NCBI GenBank assembly: GCA_027406905.1
Contig: DAHZHT010000012.1
Coordinates: forward strand, 1-53,378
Direction: 5' to 3'
From: Elusimicrobiota bacterium
GTDB lineage: Bacteria > Elusimicrobiota > Elusimicrobia > UBA1565 > UBA9628
DNA length: 53,378 nt
Each line of letters starts with the position of its first letter. Position 1 is the stretch's first letter. The translations under genes were made by a program, and so were the position numbers. This document shows positions 1-9,085 of the stretch, piece after piece. The notes beneath the pieces were generated by a model that had not been told where the DNA came from, searched no databases, and saw only the letters and a program-made list of their open reading frames with translations.

Positions 1-15
1 CATCTTGGCCTTATT

Positions 16-2025
16 TCATTTTTGCGGATTGTTGGGGTTTTGATTTTGGGGAGCCGAAAGCTGGGAATAGTCCGGTTCTGTCCCCATGTTCCAGAGAGCT
101 TCAAGGTAATCCGCCAGAGCTCCGAGATAAGGGTCTTTGAGATAGATCGTATTCTCAAAATTATGGCGATTTCCGTTAAAACTCATATTGGTCGAGCCAG
201 TCGCGACAATCCCGCCGTTTTTCCCGTCGCCAATAACGAGTTTGTTGTGAAAAAGTCCGGTCTCCCCGGCTCCGGCGATTACGCGCACCTCCGCTCCTGC
301 ATCTTTGACTTTTTTCATGTCGGCAATGGAGGCGGGATTGTGGGATTGATGAATGTCGGATAAGACCCTGATAGACAATCCGGAGTTAAGCTTTGAGACG
401 ATGGTTGCCACTAAATCCGGCCAAGGATAAAATCCGAACATTCCGATAAGAGCGTCTTTTTGAGAGGCGCTGATGATTTTGGCCCAGGCGTCTCCCGTTC
501 CGCCGTTCGGAGAAAATGAGGCGATGGGAAGAGAAGCTCCGTTAAAATTTTGGCCAAGGCTTGAGTCCGCGGGAATGGGGCTGTTAATGGTGGGTTCTTG
601 CGGGTCTAAATCATCGGAATAAGGCCGCGCGACGCTTTTTGCCCAATTAAAAAAGGCTTGGTAGAGAGCGATGATTTTTTTATCGTCGATAAAGACCACG
701 TTCTCCCAATTGTTTTGCTGGGAATGGGTTGAGTAATTGTAAGAGCCCGTTTCAAGGATTTGAGAACTTCCAAAAAAATGCGGGACGTTCCAAATTCGGA
801 ACTTGGCGTGTTGGATGCCGATGCTGCCTAAGCCCTTAAGAGCATAAAGCTTTAAATTGGGGTTTCCGGAATTATATTCATCCACTAATTTTTGAAGTTG
901 CGGGCTGCGAGACCGATTTCCCTTTCGGCCCATTTTCTCCGGAAAAAGATTGGAATAGTCCGCTATGATTTCAAATTTCTTTCCTTGCTTAAGGCCTTGA
1001 GTAATGGAAGCCACATCCTCGTCTAAGGTTTCCTCATAGAGCATGATCTGTGTCGCGTTTGAGACATTGTTTCCTGCGGCGAGGATTGCGGGAATGTCGT
1101 CTCCTGTCCCATTGGGCACATTGGGAAATAGCGTTCTCTTAACGTTTTGACCTCCGATCTTGATGAGATCGCTGTGGGTGGGAATGAAAAGATGAGGGAA
1201 CTTAATTTGAAGTTCAGATGAGCGCAGGTTGAAATCGTTTGGATTCATCACTTTCTGCGTTTCCGTGGATTTAAGCCATAACGGGCCTTTTCTCGCCGTA
1301 TCGGAGTTAAAGGCGGGATCGCTGATAATTTTCCCGGCTGCGGAGTTTGGCTCCGGGTTTTTTCCGCTGGCCCAGTAAGGTTCCAATGTTTTGGCGATAT
1401 GTTGATATTGAATCGAGGCGATGGTTTGGGAGAGATTGTTTATTTCCCTGGTTTGACTGGGATTGCGAACGTAGATTTTCGCCAAGGGGCCCAGGATTTG
1501 GTCGAGAGATTTCGCTTTTTCAAAAGACTCTCTCGATAGGGAAGGATGTTTTGAATCTTTCGCCATATCATCCGCATATTTTTTAAGAAAGCCCAAAACC
1601 TGATCCGCCGATTTCTTTCGCCCTTTTTCCAGCAAAGACGTAATTTGAGAGAGAAGAATTTTTTGGCGCTGAGAGTTATTGGATGAAATTAAGGCGCGAA
1701 TCCGTCCTTTAAGTTGAGCCTTGGATTTTGAGTTTAACGCGTTAAATAAAGGCGCCAAGAGCCTTTGGTCCTCGGGAGTTGAGGCGTCTTTTAAGACTTC
1801 AACCCAACCCGCGGTTTTAGCGTCCTCGCTGTTTAAATTGAGAGAAGTATTGGAAGACCAGCGCGATAAACCTTGCAGAGAAGATGATAGTCCGGAGGCG
1901 CCGCTGAGGGTAAAGAGAGGTTGGGATAAAAAGCTGGTTTCCGGAGCGGTTGGCCCCGTAGTTTCCATTGCTGTGGCCGTCAACGGCGCGATAATGAGAA
2001 GAAAAAACGCCCAATAATTTTTCAT
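16..2025 (-). CDS. Exported phospholipase D-like protein (two HKD-type motifs)
   Basis: This 669-residue protein has a signal peptide (hydrophobic residues 6-19, cleavage near A19). A helical, low-similarity region (about 20-290) precedes two PLD-type halves. The second half has a complete HxKxxxxD motif (H593, K595, D600), followed by GSTN at 610-613. In the first half the motif reads H406-x-K408-xxxx-N413, so the usual Asp is Asn; GSYN follows at 427-430. The PLD superfamily cleaves phosphodiesters in phospholipids or nucleic acids; the substrate cannot be told here. It starts 9 nt after the stop of the S1/P1 nuclease gene, with GAGGA overlapping that stop, so it is the third gene of the ftsH-like operon. 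Its 3' end is 15 nt from the window edge, so more downstream genes are possible. The family is clear; the specificity is not. Confidence 0.88.
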   Translation of the reverse strand: MKNYWAFFLLIIAPLTATAMETTGPTAPETSFLSQPLFTLSGASGLSSSLQGLSRWSSNTSLNLNSEDAKTAGWVEVLKDASTPEDQRLLAPLFNALNSKSKAQLKGRIRALISSNNSQRQKILLSQITSLLEKGRKKSADQVLGFLKKYADDMAKDSKHPSLSRESFEKAKSLDQILGPLAKIYVRNPSQTREINNLSQTIASIQYQHIAKTLEPYWASGKNPEPNSAAGKIISDPAFNSDTARKGPLWLKSTETQKVMNPNDFNLRSSELQIKFPHLFIPTHSDLIKIGGQNVKRTLFPNVPNGTGDDIPAILAAGNNVSNATQIMLYEETLDEDVASITQGLKQGKKFEIIADYSNLFPEKMGRKGNRSRSPQLQKLVDEYNSGNPNLKLYALKGLGSIGIQHAKFRIWNVPHFFGSSQILETGSYNYSTHSQQNNWENVVFIDDKKIIALYQAFFNWAKSVARPYSDDLDPQEPTINSPIPADSSLGQNFNGASLPIASFSPNGGTGDAWAKIISASQKDALIGMFGFYPWPDLVATIVSKLNSGLSIRVLSDIHQSHNPASIADMKKVKDAGAEVRVIAGAGETGLFHNKLVIGDGKNGGIVATGSTNMSFNGNRHNFENTIYLKDPYLGALADYLEALWNMGTEPDYSQLSAPQNQNPNNPQK

Positions 2026-2034
2026 TTTAATTCC

Positions 2035-3096
2035 TCAATGGCCTTGGTTTCCTGAACTGGTGTTCGAGGTTCCGTCCCCGTCCCAATTGACTTGATTGAG
2101 GATATGCGCCAGGCGCACCCCGGCCATTTGAAGGCGTTTGTTGACAATGGGCCGCATTTGGGCTTGATAATCAGCGGGCAGTATCAAGGGATTGGCGCTC
2201 TGCTGGCCATTTCTTGATTTGTAGTAATCCGGGTATATCGTGTTTTTTGAAATATTGAAACTTTCCCCGATCGCGTTATTGATGGTCGTCTCGACATCGC
2301 CGGAAATCCAACTTGCCACCTCATCTTTAGGCAGGGAGTCTAAGTCGGCGAGCAGTTGCTGGGCCAAGGCGTTAGCGGCTTGAGGCGTCTGGTTTTGCCA
2401 GCCTGTCTTATCGATTAAGTCATCCCAAAGCTCATGGAGGTGTTCGAGTTTGCCTTGGAATTGGACGTTTTCGGTATTCCCCCCGTTGTCGTTGTTATCT
2501 TCGGCGGTGTGCATGGGCTGATGTTCGTCGCCCACTAAATGAACGACGTAGGACAGCGCGATAATTCTTCTGTCTTTCCAGAGAGTGAGCGCTTGCGCGG
2601 ACGCGGCTTCCGGGGCCTGTGGGTTTGGAACCGGCCTCGGGGCGCTTAGTTGGGAAAGGGCGAATTTGATCTGCGCGTGGATGCAGTCTTGAACCGAATC
2701 TCCCATGAGTTGGGCGGTATTTCCCGAGGCTTGCTTGTCGCAATCTGGATATTGGTTGAGTTGGTCGGTTGTCGGAGTTTGACTAAGGTTTTCTTGGACA
2801 GGGATGTTCGTGAAGTGCCACGATCCGGTGGCCGCATCTTTTGCTAGAGGACGTGAAAGAAGCCCGCCGAAGTCTGTCGGGCCGTAGCGCAAGGTGTCGG
2901 GGTAGTTCGATATATCGGAAAGGCTGACATTGGAACCGAGAATTCCTGAGATGGCCGCTTGAGTTTGCGGGTCAAGGCGGGTTTGAGCGATATCGGCAAT
3001 GGTTTCATGGCCCTCCGGTCCCCAACTGAAGGCCGCGATGGGGCCAAACACAAAAGCCGCCGCTAATAGCGTGATTCCCGTTAGCTTTTTTTTCAT
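2035..3096 (-). CDS. Exported S1/P1-type zinc nuclease
   Basis: This 353-residue S1/P1 nuclease family protein has a signal peptide (residues 1-24). The mature chain would begin at W25, as is typical because the N-terminal Trp ligates zinc in this family. Visible zinc-site elements are W25/H30 (WGPEGH), D67 (NYPD), H186/D190 with H192 and H196 (HLVGDEHQPMH), GGN at 205-207, and H221-xxx-D225 (HELWD). The family degrades single-stranded DNA and RNA using three zinc ions, here presumably outside the cytoplasm. Its ATG overlaps the TGA of the ftsH-like gene (ATGA, 3093-3096), which implies translational coupling, with GGGAG as ribosome binding site. The pairing with a PLD protein suggests nucleic-acid or phosphodiester scavenging. 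Length is normal for the family and no truncation is visible. Confidence 0.93.
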   Translation of the reverse strand: MKKKLTGITLLAAAFVFGPIAAFSWGPEGHETIADIAQTRLDPQTQAAISGILGSNVSLSDISNYPDTLRYGPTDFGGLLSRPLAKDAATGSWHFTNIPVQENLSQTPTTDQLNQYPDCDKQASGNTAQLMGDSVQDCIHAQIKFALSQLSAPRPVPNPQAPEAASAQALTLWKDRRIIALSYVVHLVGDEHQPMHTAEDNNDNGGNTENVQFQGKLEHLHELWDDLIDKTGWQNQTPQAANALAQQLLADLDSLPKDEVASWISGDVETTINNAIGESFNISKNTIYPDYYKSRNGQQSANPLILPADYQAQMRPIVNKRLQMAGVRLAHILNQVNWDGDGTSNTSSGNQGH

Positions 3097-5891
3097 TTTG
3101 ATCTCCCATTGATAATTCTTGCAAGGTCTTCTCGCTCAAGAGTTTCTTTTTCAAGAAGAGACTGGACCACGCTTTCCAAAATCGCGCGATTGCTTTGTAA
3201 AAGGGTTTTTGCCTGGGCCAAGGCCTCATTCAAAAGGCTATTAACCGCTTGATCCATTTCTCGCGCGGTCATTTCGCTCGTTTTTCGGATGCCAGGGGCG
3301 TTCGCTCCCGATGTCAGAAGCCCCACCTTATCATCCATTCCCAATTTTTCAACCATGTTGCGAGCGAGGCGTTCCGCCTGTTCGATATCGTTTCCGGGGC
3401 CGGTCGAAGTCTCTCCAAAAATGATTTCCTCCGCCGCGCGTCCGCCCATCAGTCCCACGAGGCGGCGTTTGAGCTGCGTTTTGGTTAAAAGGAACGTGTC
3501 ATCCTCATTCTCAGGAGCGGGCTCGGCATACCCCAAGGCTTGCCCTCCATGGGGGATAATCGTGAGTTTGTTGGCCAAGGGTTGTCCGGAAAAAAAGCCC
3601 GCAAGAACATGGCCCGCTTCGTGATAGGCTATTCTTTTTTTAATCTCGGTAGAAACCGCGAGGTTTCGCTCAATTCCAACCGTCATTTTGTCTATCGCTT
3701 CGTTGATGTCTTCGGGCGAGACGTCCGTTCTGTTTTTTCGGACCGCCAATCGCTTGGCTTCTTCGATGATGCCGGCTAATTCCGCTCCGGAAAATCCAGT
3801 CGTGCGGCGCACGATGGAGTCGAGATTGACGCCCGGATCCAAAGAGGCTTTCCCGGCGTGAATGGCAAGAACCGCTTTTCGGCCTAAAGCGTCCGGGTTT
3901 CCTACGTACACTTTTCTGTCAAATCGTCCAGGGCGGGTCAGGGCAGGGTCTAAAACGTCTTCTCTATTAGTCGCGGCGATAACCACGACTCCTTCCGAAC
4001 CGTCAAACCCGTCGATTTCAGTCAAAAGTTGATTGAGGGTCTGTTCTCTTTCTCCATTTCCGTTTGAACTCGCGTCTTGGCGGGCTTTTCCCAGCGCGTC
4101 AATTTCGTCAATAAAGATAATCGAGGGCTTTCTCTCTCTCGCTTCCCGGAAAAGTTCCCGGACTCGGGCGGCGCCCATTCCGACATACATTTCAACAAAA
4201 TTGGACCCCGTCATTGGCAGGAAGGCGGCGTCGGACTCTCCCGCCAAGGCCTTGGCTAAAAGAGTTTTCCCCGTTCCGGGAGGGCCGACCAGGAGAACCC
4301 CTTTGGGGGGAGTCGCTCCGGCGCGGAGCCATTTTTTGGGGTTTCTTAGATAGTCGGCGATTTCCTGCACCTCTAAAAGAGATTCATCCACTCCGCCGAT
4401 ATCCGAAAATCGCGCGGAGGGCTTTTCCGCTTGGATATTAATTTTTTTAGATTTTAAGCCTCCGGTCCCCATGCCACGCCGCATCATAAACATGATGAGC
4501 GCGATCGGCCCAAAAAAGATGAAGATATTCCAAATCATGTTTTTTGCCGTCGCCCATCCTGAGAGCTTGGGCTTTTGCTGGGACTTAATCCATTGCGTCA
4601 GTAGATTTTCAACTTTCGCGTCATGCCTTTTAATTTCATTTAACTCTCGCTCTTTGGGAGACGCGGGTTTTTTAATCTGAAACGGCGGCGCTTTCGGCGC
4701 GGGCGACGGTTTTTGAGTTTGAATAACGCTGGCCGGTTGTTTAAGAGGCGGCATTTGAGTATAGTGAGATAAAATAGGGATGCTGACGCCGATAATAAAG
4801 AGCGCGATGGTCGCGGCTCTCATCCAGGGAATTCGGCGGATCCATTCGGGGTTTCCGCTTTTCTCCTTCCTTTCTTGGGCCGATCCCGCAAACACCTTAA
4901 GAGGAGTCGTCTCTCCGAATCGGCCCAGGGCCCAATTCGCCATGTTGGAAACGGACTGAAGAGAACGGACTTCCGCGATCTTTTTTCCGCCTATGGCCGG
5001 AACGTTTGAGAGTCTGTCAATGAACGGTCGTAAATCGCTGAGGTCTTTGAGGCGCTCAAGGGCCTGATTTTGTTGCTCGGTGCTTAAATCTATCGCATGT
5101 TCGCCGATAAATTTTACGGCTTCGCGAGCGAGATACCATTCCCGCGGAGAATAGTCCTCTCCGGAATGGGGCTTGTGATAAAAATCGAGGATGCTCAAGG
5201 CCTCGGGGAAAGCCTCGGGGAGGGGCGCTTGCTTAAGAATCTCAAAAGCGGAGGCGCGGACAATTAAGCGTTTTTCAGAGGGGTCGTTGAGAATTTCCCG
5301 AGCCTTGGCCCAGGCCGCCGCGGGATTTTCTTGCGCCAAATTCTTGAGCTGAGAGACAATCTTACTGACCGGGACGAAAATTTGGACATCGCTTCTCTCA
5401 ATAGGCGTAGCAGATGGGTTTTTGTATTCTCCCGAAAGAAGAGGAGATTGGAGGTTCGAATTTTTCCAAGGCAGGTTTTTTGGGATATTTTCCAGGAAAA
5501 GATGAGCGCGGGCAAAATTTCCTTTCGCCGGGGCTTGAAATTTCTGAGCGCTTTCCTTACTATTAGGGCTGAGCTTGGAAGCGGAAAAAGCGGGAATGGC
5601 ATCCGGGGTTTGTTGTGCCGAAGTGAGGCGGTCTTGAACGGGGGCTTTTAGGCGCAAGGTCTCATTTTCTTTTTGAGCGGCAGGGATTTCTTCTAAAGAA
5701 TTTGGTTGTGAGGAAGACTGGGGAGAAAACGTATCAAGATTAATTTGAAGGGGAGTGGCGCTGAGTTCCGCTTGGGGGACTTGCGATGGACTTCCTTCTT
5801 CGCTTGGGCGCAAAGTCTGGGCAAAGCTTGTAACAGGGATTAGCGCCGACAAAATAACGGCCAGGGTTGTGTCTCTGAGCCTTTTGAACAT
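3093..5891 (-). CDS. ftsH: FtsH-family AAA+ zinc metalloprotease with a long N-terminal extension
   Basis: This is a 932-residue protein; ordinary FtsH has about 610-670 residues. The catalytic part is intact: Walker A GPPGTGKT 536-543, pore loop YVGMGA 569-574, Walker B IIFIDEID 591-598, second region of homology around 641-660 with RPGRFDR, HEAGH 757-761, and third zinc ligand D835 in GPGND. Two transmembrane segments precede the AAA domain (about 357-375 and 450-470). The unusual part is the first 350 residues: a signal-peptide-like start (residues 1-25 ending SFAQ), a Pro/Ser/Gln-rich linker to about 160, and a helical, possibly HEAT-like region 165-330. The family degrades membrane and soluble proteins using ATP. 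It heads the operon with the nuclease and PLD genes. The start is the only suitable ATG, 6 nt after a -10-like hexamer. The function of the extension is unknown. Confidence 0.92.
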   Translation of the reverse strand: MFKRLRDTTLAVILSALIPVTSFAQTLRPSEEGSPSQVPQAELSATPLQINLDTFSPQSSSQPNSLEEIPAAQKENETLRLKAPVQDRLTSAQQTPDAIPAFSASKLSPNSKESAQKFQAPAKGNFARAHLFLENIPKNLPWKNSNLQSPLLSGEYKNPSATPIERSDVQIFVPVSKIVSQLKNLAQENPAAAWAKAREILNDPSEKRLIVRASAFEILKQAPLPEAFPEALSILDFYHKPHSGEDYSPREWYLAREAVKFIGEHAIDLSTEQQNQALERLKDLSDLRPFIDRLSNVPAIGGKKIAEVRSLQSVSNMANWALGRFGETTPLKVFAGSAQERKEKSGNPEWIRRIPWMRAATIALFIIGVSIPILSHYTQMPPLKQPASVIQTQKPSPAPKAPPFQIKKPASPKERELNEIKRHDAKVENLLTQWIKSQQKPKLSGWATAKNMIWNIFIFFGPIALIMFMMRRGMGTGGLKSKKINIQAEKPSARFSDIGGVDESLLEVQEIADYLRNPKKWLRAGATPPKGVLLVGPPGTGKTLLAKALAGESDAAFLPMTGSNFVEMYVGMGAARVRELFREARERKPSIIFIDEIDALGKARQDASSNGNGEREQTLNQLLTEIDGFDGSEGVVVIAATNREDVLDPALTRPGRFDRKVYVGNPDALGRKAVLAIHAGKASLDPGVNLDSIVRRTTGFSGAELAGIIEEAKRLAVRKNRTDVSPEDINEAIDKMTVGIERNLAVSTEIKKRIAYHEAGHVLAGFFSGQPLANKLTIIPHGGQALGYAEPAPENEDDTFLLTKTQLKRRLVGLMGGRAAEEIIFGETSTGPGNDIEQAERLARNMVEKLGMDDKVGLLTSGANAPGIRKTSEMTAREMDQAVNSLLNEALAQAKTLLQSNRAILESVVQSLLEKETLEREDLARIINGRSK

Positions 5892-5897
5892 AGCTAT

Positions 5898-5964
5898 AGT
5901 CTAAACCAATTTCGCGGGAACAAACAGGGCCAAAAGGCCCAGACAGCTTTGGGTCAAAGGACCT
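5898..5964 (-). promoter_or_regulatory. ftsH-like operon promoter with two copies of the shared inverted repeat
   Basis: Read in the gene direction, a distal repeat AGGTC-CTTT-GACCC (5964-5951) is followed by a proximal repeat GGGCC-TTTT-GGCCC (5940-5927), with starts 24 bp apart. Exactly 23 bp follow to a -10-like TAGACT (5903-5898), then 6 nt to the ATG at 5891. No good -35 box is present. The same layout precedes the genes at 27964, 50039 and 52244. An overlapping TATAGC is an alternative -10. The motif and spacing are seen in the sequence; activator binding is inferred. Confidence 0.7.
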
Positions 5965-6007
5965 AGGAAAACCTGGGGGAATAATTTAGTGAGGCGCCAA
6001 AATTCTC

Positions 6008-6036
6008 TTGACATCGCGTGCGAGTCCTGCTATCCT
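6008..6036 (+). promoter_or_regulatory. Sigma70-type promoter of the trxA-polA-rho cluster
   Basis: A perfect -35 TTGACA (6008-6013), a 17-bp spacer and -10 TATCCT (6031-6036) predict a start site near 6043. This leaves a leader of about 55 nt before the trxA ATG at 6098. The promoter excludes the in-frame ATG at 6008 as the trxA start. Confidence 0.85.
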
Positions 6037-6097
6037 ATCTACAGAGAAGCAAGAATGCGGCGCCGCCGAAAATCATCTTCACAGCGAGGTCAATAAA

Positions 6098-6433
6098 ATG
6101 TCAGAAATTCAATTAACGGACGCTGGTTTTGAAAAAGACGTCATTCAAAGCGCTGAGCCGGTTTTAGTCGATTTTTGGGCGCCGTGGTGCGGCCCTTGCA
6201 GGATGCTCGCTCCCGTTGTCGAGGAGTTAGCCAAGGAATACGCCGGTAAAATTAAGGTTGGCAAGCTCAACACCGATGAACATCAAAATACCGCCAGCCG
6301 CTATCAAATTTCCGCGATTCCGACCCTTTTGTTTTTTAAAGGCGGAAAGGTGGCGGAGCAGTTGGTGGGACTTCATTCGAAGGCCGAAATCAAGAAGATT
6401 CTCGATAACCTCATTTCTGTCCCGCAACATTGA
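6098..6433 (+). CDS. trxA: Thioredoxin
   Basis: This 111-residue thioredoxin has the WCGPC active site (C31, C34), the conserved FWAPW context and the cis-proline segment [12 protein letters not shown]. It reduces disulfides of cytoplasmic proteins with electrons from thioredoxin reductase. The start is set at the ATG at 6098, giving MSEIQLTD, because a GAGG ribosome binding site sits 8 nt upstream and the promoter overlaps the more upstream in-frame ATG at 6008. It is the first gene of the long plus-strand cluster; polA begins 84 nt after its stop, beyond a GC-rich hairpin. Length and motifs are normal. Confidence 0.96.
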   Translation: MSEIQLTDAGFEKDVIQSAEPVLVDFWAPWCGPCRMLAPVVEELAKEYAGKIKVGKLNTDEHQNTASRYQISAIPTLLFFKGGKVAEQLVGLHSKAEIKKILDNLISVPQH

Positions 6434-6451
6434 TTTAGACGCCTCGGCGTT

Positions 6452-6482
6452 CCCGCTCCGCCTCTCCTCAAGGCGGGGCGGG
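6452..6482 (+). other. GC-rich hairpin between trxA and polA
   Basis: The arms 6452-6463 and 6471-6482 can form a 12-bp stem with one G-T pair and a 7-nt loop. No T-run follows, so it is not a classical intrinsic terminator. It could attenuate transcription or stabilise the trxA end of the mRNA, making trxA more abundant than polA. Confidence 0.5.
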
Positions 6483-6517
6483 CCGATTTAGTTGTCCAGT
6501 TTCTCTTTTACATCCTT

Positions 6518-9085
6518 ATGAAGCCCCGCATCTATCTCATCGACGCTCATGCCTATCTCCATCGGGCTTATCACGCCTTGCCGCCTTTAACCAACACGGC
6601 CAAGGAACCGGTGGGAGCGCTTTACGGCTTTGCCCGGGCGCTGATTCTAATTCTAAAGAAAGAAAAACCGGATTTTATCGCCGTTTGTTTTGACTCTCCC
6701 GGGCCGACCTTTAGACACGAGATTTATAAAGAATATAAAGCCACTCGCAAAAAAATAGACGAAGATCTCTTGGTTCAATTGCGCGCGGCGCCCGGCCTTG
6801 CCGAGGATATGGGGTTTCCCTGTTTGGCCTATCCCGGCTATGAGGCCGATGATTTAATGGCGACAATGGCCAGCCGCGCCGAACAAGAAGGAATTGACGC
6901 GGTCTTAGTGACGGGAGACAAGGATGCCCTTCAAATGGTGGGAGGGGGGATCAAGGTCTTGCGCGATGTAAATAAAGGAGAGTGGATGGACGCGAGCGGG
7001 GTTCAGAAAAAATTGGGGGTTTCTCCCAGTGAAGTCGTGGACTACTTGGCTTTGATTGGAGATTCCTCCGACAATGTTCCCGGCGTGCCCGGCATCGGTC
7101 CCGTGACGGCGGTAAAATTGATCCACCAATATGGAAATTTGAATCAGATTTTTCACGCGGCGACCTCGGGCGATTTGTCTCTCAACCCGCGGGCGGCGCA
7201 TTCTCTAATGGAAGGGAAAAAATCCGCCGCTGCGGCAGTTCGCCTTTTAGAGCTTAAGAAAGACGTCCCGCTTAAACTGAAGCCTTCCCAGTGCGTTTAT
7301 TCTAAGCCGGATCCGGGGAAATTGAAAAGCGGTTTTGAGCGTTTAGGCTTTAATTCTCTCTTAAAAGAATTTTCTCTTGAGGAAAAAAATGGAGAAGTTT
7401 CAACTGGCGAATTGGGGAAAGAGGCTGTTTTTGAAGAAATGGATTTTAGTCATTTAAAGCCGGCTTTCAACCAGGCCCGCGAGATTGCCCTGGCCGTTTC
7501 TTTTGAATCCGGCGATGCAATTCTAGCCTTGGCTTTGCCGGATCGCCGTGTTTCTTTTCTCAAGGGCGCTGAAATCCGGAAGCATAAAACCGATTTGTCC
7601 GAGATTTTTCAGGGTTCGGTCCTTAAGACCGCCTATGACCTTAAGGAAATTTATTCTTTTTGGAAGGAAATGGGTTTGCCGCAACCGTCCCCCGCTTTTG
7701 ACGTTCGGATGGCGGCCTATTGCCTTAACCCAGTGAGGCCTAGAGAAGGCGTTTTGGATAAAAAATCGAGTTGGCAAGAGCGCGCCTTTTGGAAACTGGA
7801 TCAGGCTTTAAATGCCGCGCCCCTCAAAGACCGCCTTAAAGAAGAAGGAGTTTTTCATATTTACCAAGACATTGAATTTCCCTTGATTGATGTTTTGGCT
7901 TCAATGGAACGAGAGGGGATTGGAGTTGACCGGCCCTATTTGGAGAAACTTTCCAAGGAATTTGACGAAAAAATTGCCGCTCTTCAAGAGGAAATTAATC
8001 GGGAAGCGGGATTTCCCTTGAACGTGAATTCTCCAAAACAGTTAGCCGAGCTTTTATTCGATAAATTATCTCTTCCCGTCATTCATAAGACCGCCAAGGG
8101 CGGTCGCTCAACCGATGAAGATTGCCTGAGCGTCCTGGCCCAACAACATTCTTTGCCTGCGAAGATTCTTGAATTTCGAGAGGCCTTTAAACTTAAGTCC
8201 ACTTATATTGACGGCCTTCTGTCTCGCATTGACCCGGGAACCGGAAGAATTCACACCCATTTTGATCAAGCCGGGGCGGAGACCGGCAGGCTGTCAAGCT
8301 CCAACCCCAACTTGCAAAATATCCCTATCCGGACCGAGGCGGGGCAGAAAATTCGCCGCGCCTTTATCGCGGCCAAGAATTGGCGGCTGGTCTGCGCTGA
8401 TTATTCTCAAATTGAATTAAGAGTCCTGGCCCATGTTTCGAAAGACCCGTCTTTAAAACAATCTTTCGCGGAGAACGAAGACATTCATGCCCGGACTGCC
8501 GCGGCCATTTTCCATGTGCCGCTTGAGAAGGTGGATGCAGATATGAGAAGACGGGCGAAAGCGGTCAATTTCGGAATCGTTTACGGACAGACGGCCTTTG
8601 GCCTTGCGCAGGAACTTCAGATACCGCAGACAGAAGCTTCAGCCATTATCAAAAAATATTTTGAGCGCTATCAAGGGGTTTTGCGCTGGATTGAAGAAAA
8701 TTTAACCGAGGCGAAAAAAGAAAAAAAGACCAGGACCTTTTTGGGGCGGGTGCGCTATTTGCCGGAACTTGACGCTAAGAACGCGGTCATCCGTCAATAT
8801 GCGGAGAGAGCGGCGCGCAATACCCCGGTTCAAGGCGCAGCCTCTGACATTATTAAAATCGCGATGATTCAAGTCTCTCAGGGTTTATCCGCGAAAAACG
8901 AGTTCCAAGCCAAGATGCTTTTACAGATACATGATGAATTAGTCTTTGAGGTTCCAGACCAAGAAGTGGAGCCCTTTTCTCTGTGGGTCAAAAAGAAAAT
9001 GGAGGGCGCGGTTTCCTTGAATGTTCCCTTGATCGTGTCGGTTAAGGCTGGGCGCAATTGGCGAGATTTGGAGGTTTTAAGATGA
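6518..9085 (+). CDS. polA: DNA polymerase I, proofreading residues apparently lost
   Basis: This 855-residue family A DNA polymerase has the three-part layout. The 5' nuclease domain (1-290) is intact, with GYEADDLMA and VTGDKDALQMV acidic motifs. The polymerase domain has motif A DYSQIELR (catalytic D628), motif B R677...K681...F685...Y689, and motif C HDE 805-807. F685 is the position that disfavours dideoxynucleotides. The middle 3'-5' exonuclease-like domain (about 310-420) lacks the usual DxE and NxxxD acidic motifs: exo I is replaced by ALAVSFESG and exo II by KTAYDLKEIY. It therefore resembles non-proofreading enzymes such as Taq. The role is gap filling and Okazaki primer removal. Its stop overlaps the rhomboid start (ATGA). 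Confidence 0.96.
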   Translation: MKPRIYLIDAHAYLHRAYHALPPLTNTAKEPVGALYGFARALILILKKEKPDFIAVCFDSPGPTFRHEIYKEYKATRKKIDEDLLVQLRAAPGLAEDMGFPCLAYPGYEADDLMATMASRAEQEGIDAVLVTGDKDALQMVGGGIKVLRDVNKGEWMDASGVQKKLGVSPSEVVDYLALIGDSSDNVPGVPGIGPVTAVKLIHQYGNLNQIFHAATSGDLSLNPRAAHSLMEGKKSAAAAVRLLELKKDVPLKLKPSQCVYSKPDPGKLKSGFERLGFNSLLKEFSLEEKNGEVSTGELGKEAVFEEMDFSHLKPAFNQAREIALAVSFESGDAILALALPDRRVSFLKGAEIRKHKTDLSEIFQGSVLKTAYDLKEIYSFWKEMGLPQPSPAFDVRMAAYCLNPVRPREGVLDKKSSWQERAFWKLDQALNAAPLKDRLKEEGVFHIYQDIEFPLIDVLASMEREGIGVDRPYLEKLSKEFDEKIAALQEEINREAGFPLNVNSPKQLAELLFDKLSLPVIHKTAKGGRSTDEDCLSVLAQQHSLPAKILEFREAFKLKSTYIDGLLSRIDPGTGRIHTHFDQAGAETGRLSSSNPNLQNIPIRTEAGQKIRRAFIAAKNWRLVCADYSQIELRVLAHVSKDPSLKQSFAENEDIHARTAAAIFHVPLEKVDADMRRRAKAVNFGIVYGQTAFGLAQELQIPQTEASAIIKKYFERYQGVLRWIEENLTEAKKEKKTRTFLGRVRYLPELDAKNAVIRQYAERAARNTPVQGAASDIIKIAMIQVSQGLSAKNEFQAKMLLQIHDELVFEVPDQEVEPFSLWVKKKMEGAVSLNVPLIVSVKAGRNWRDLEVLR

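Noticed and set aside
6008..6097. Longer N-terminus for thioredoxin from the ATG at 6008
   Set aside because: The segment contains the -35 and -10 boxes of the promoter, and the ATG at 6098 has a GAGG ribosome binding site and gives the normal thioredoxin start.
6452..6482. Hairpin after trxA as a full terminator
   Set aside because: There is no T-run after the stem, and polA and its tightly linked genes have no other visible promoter.
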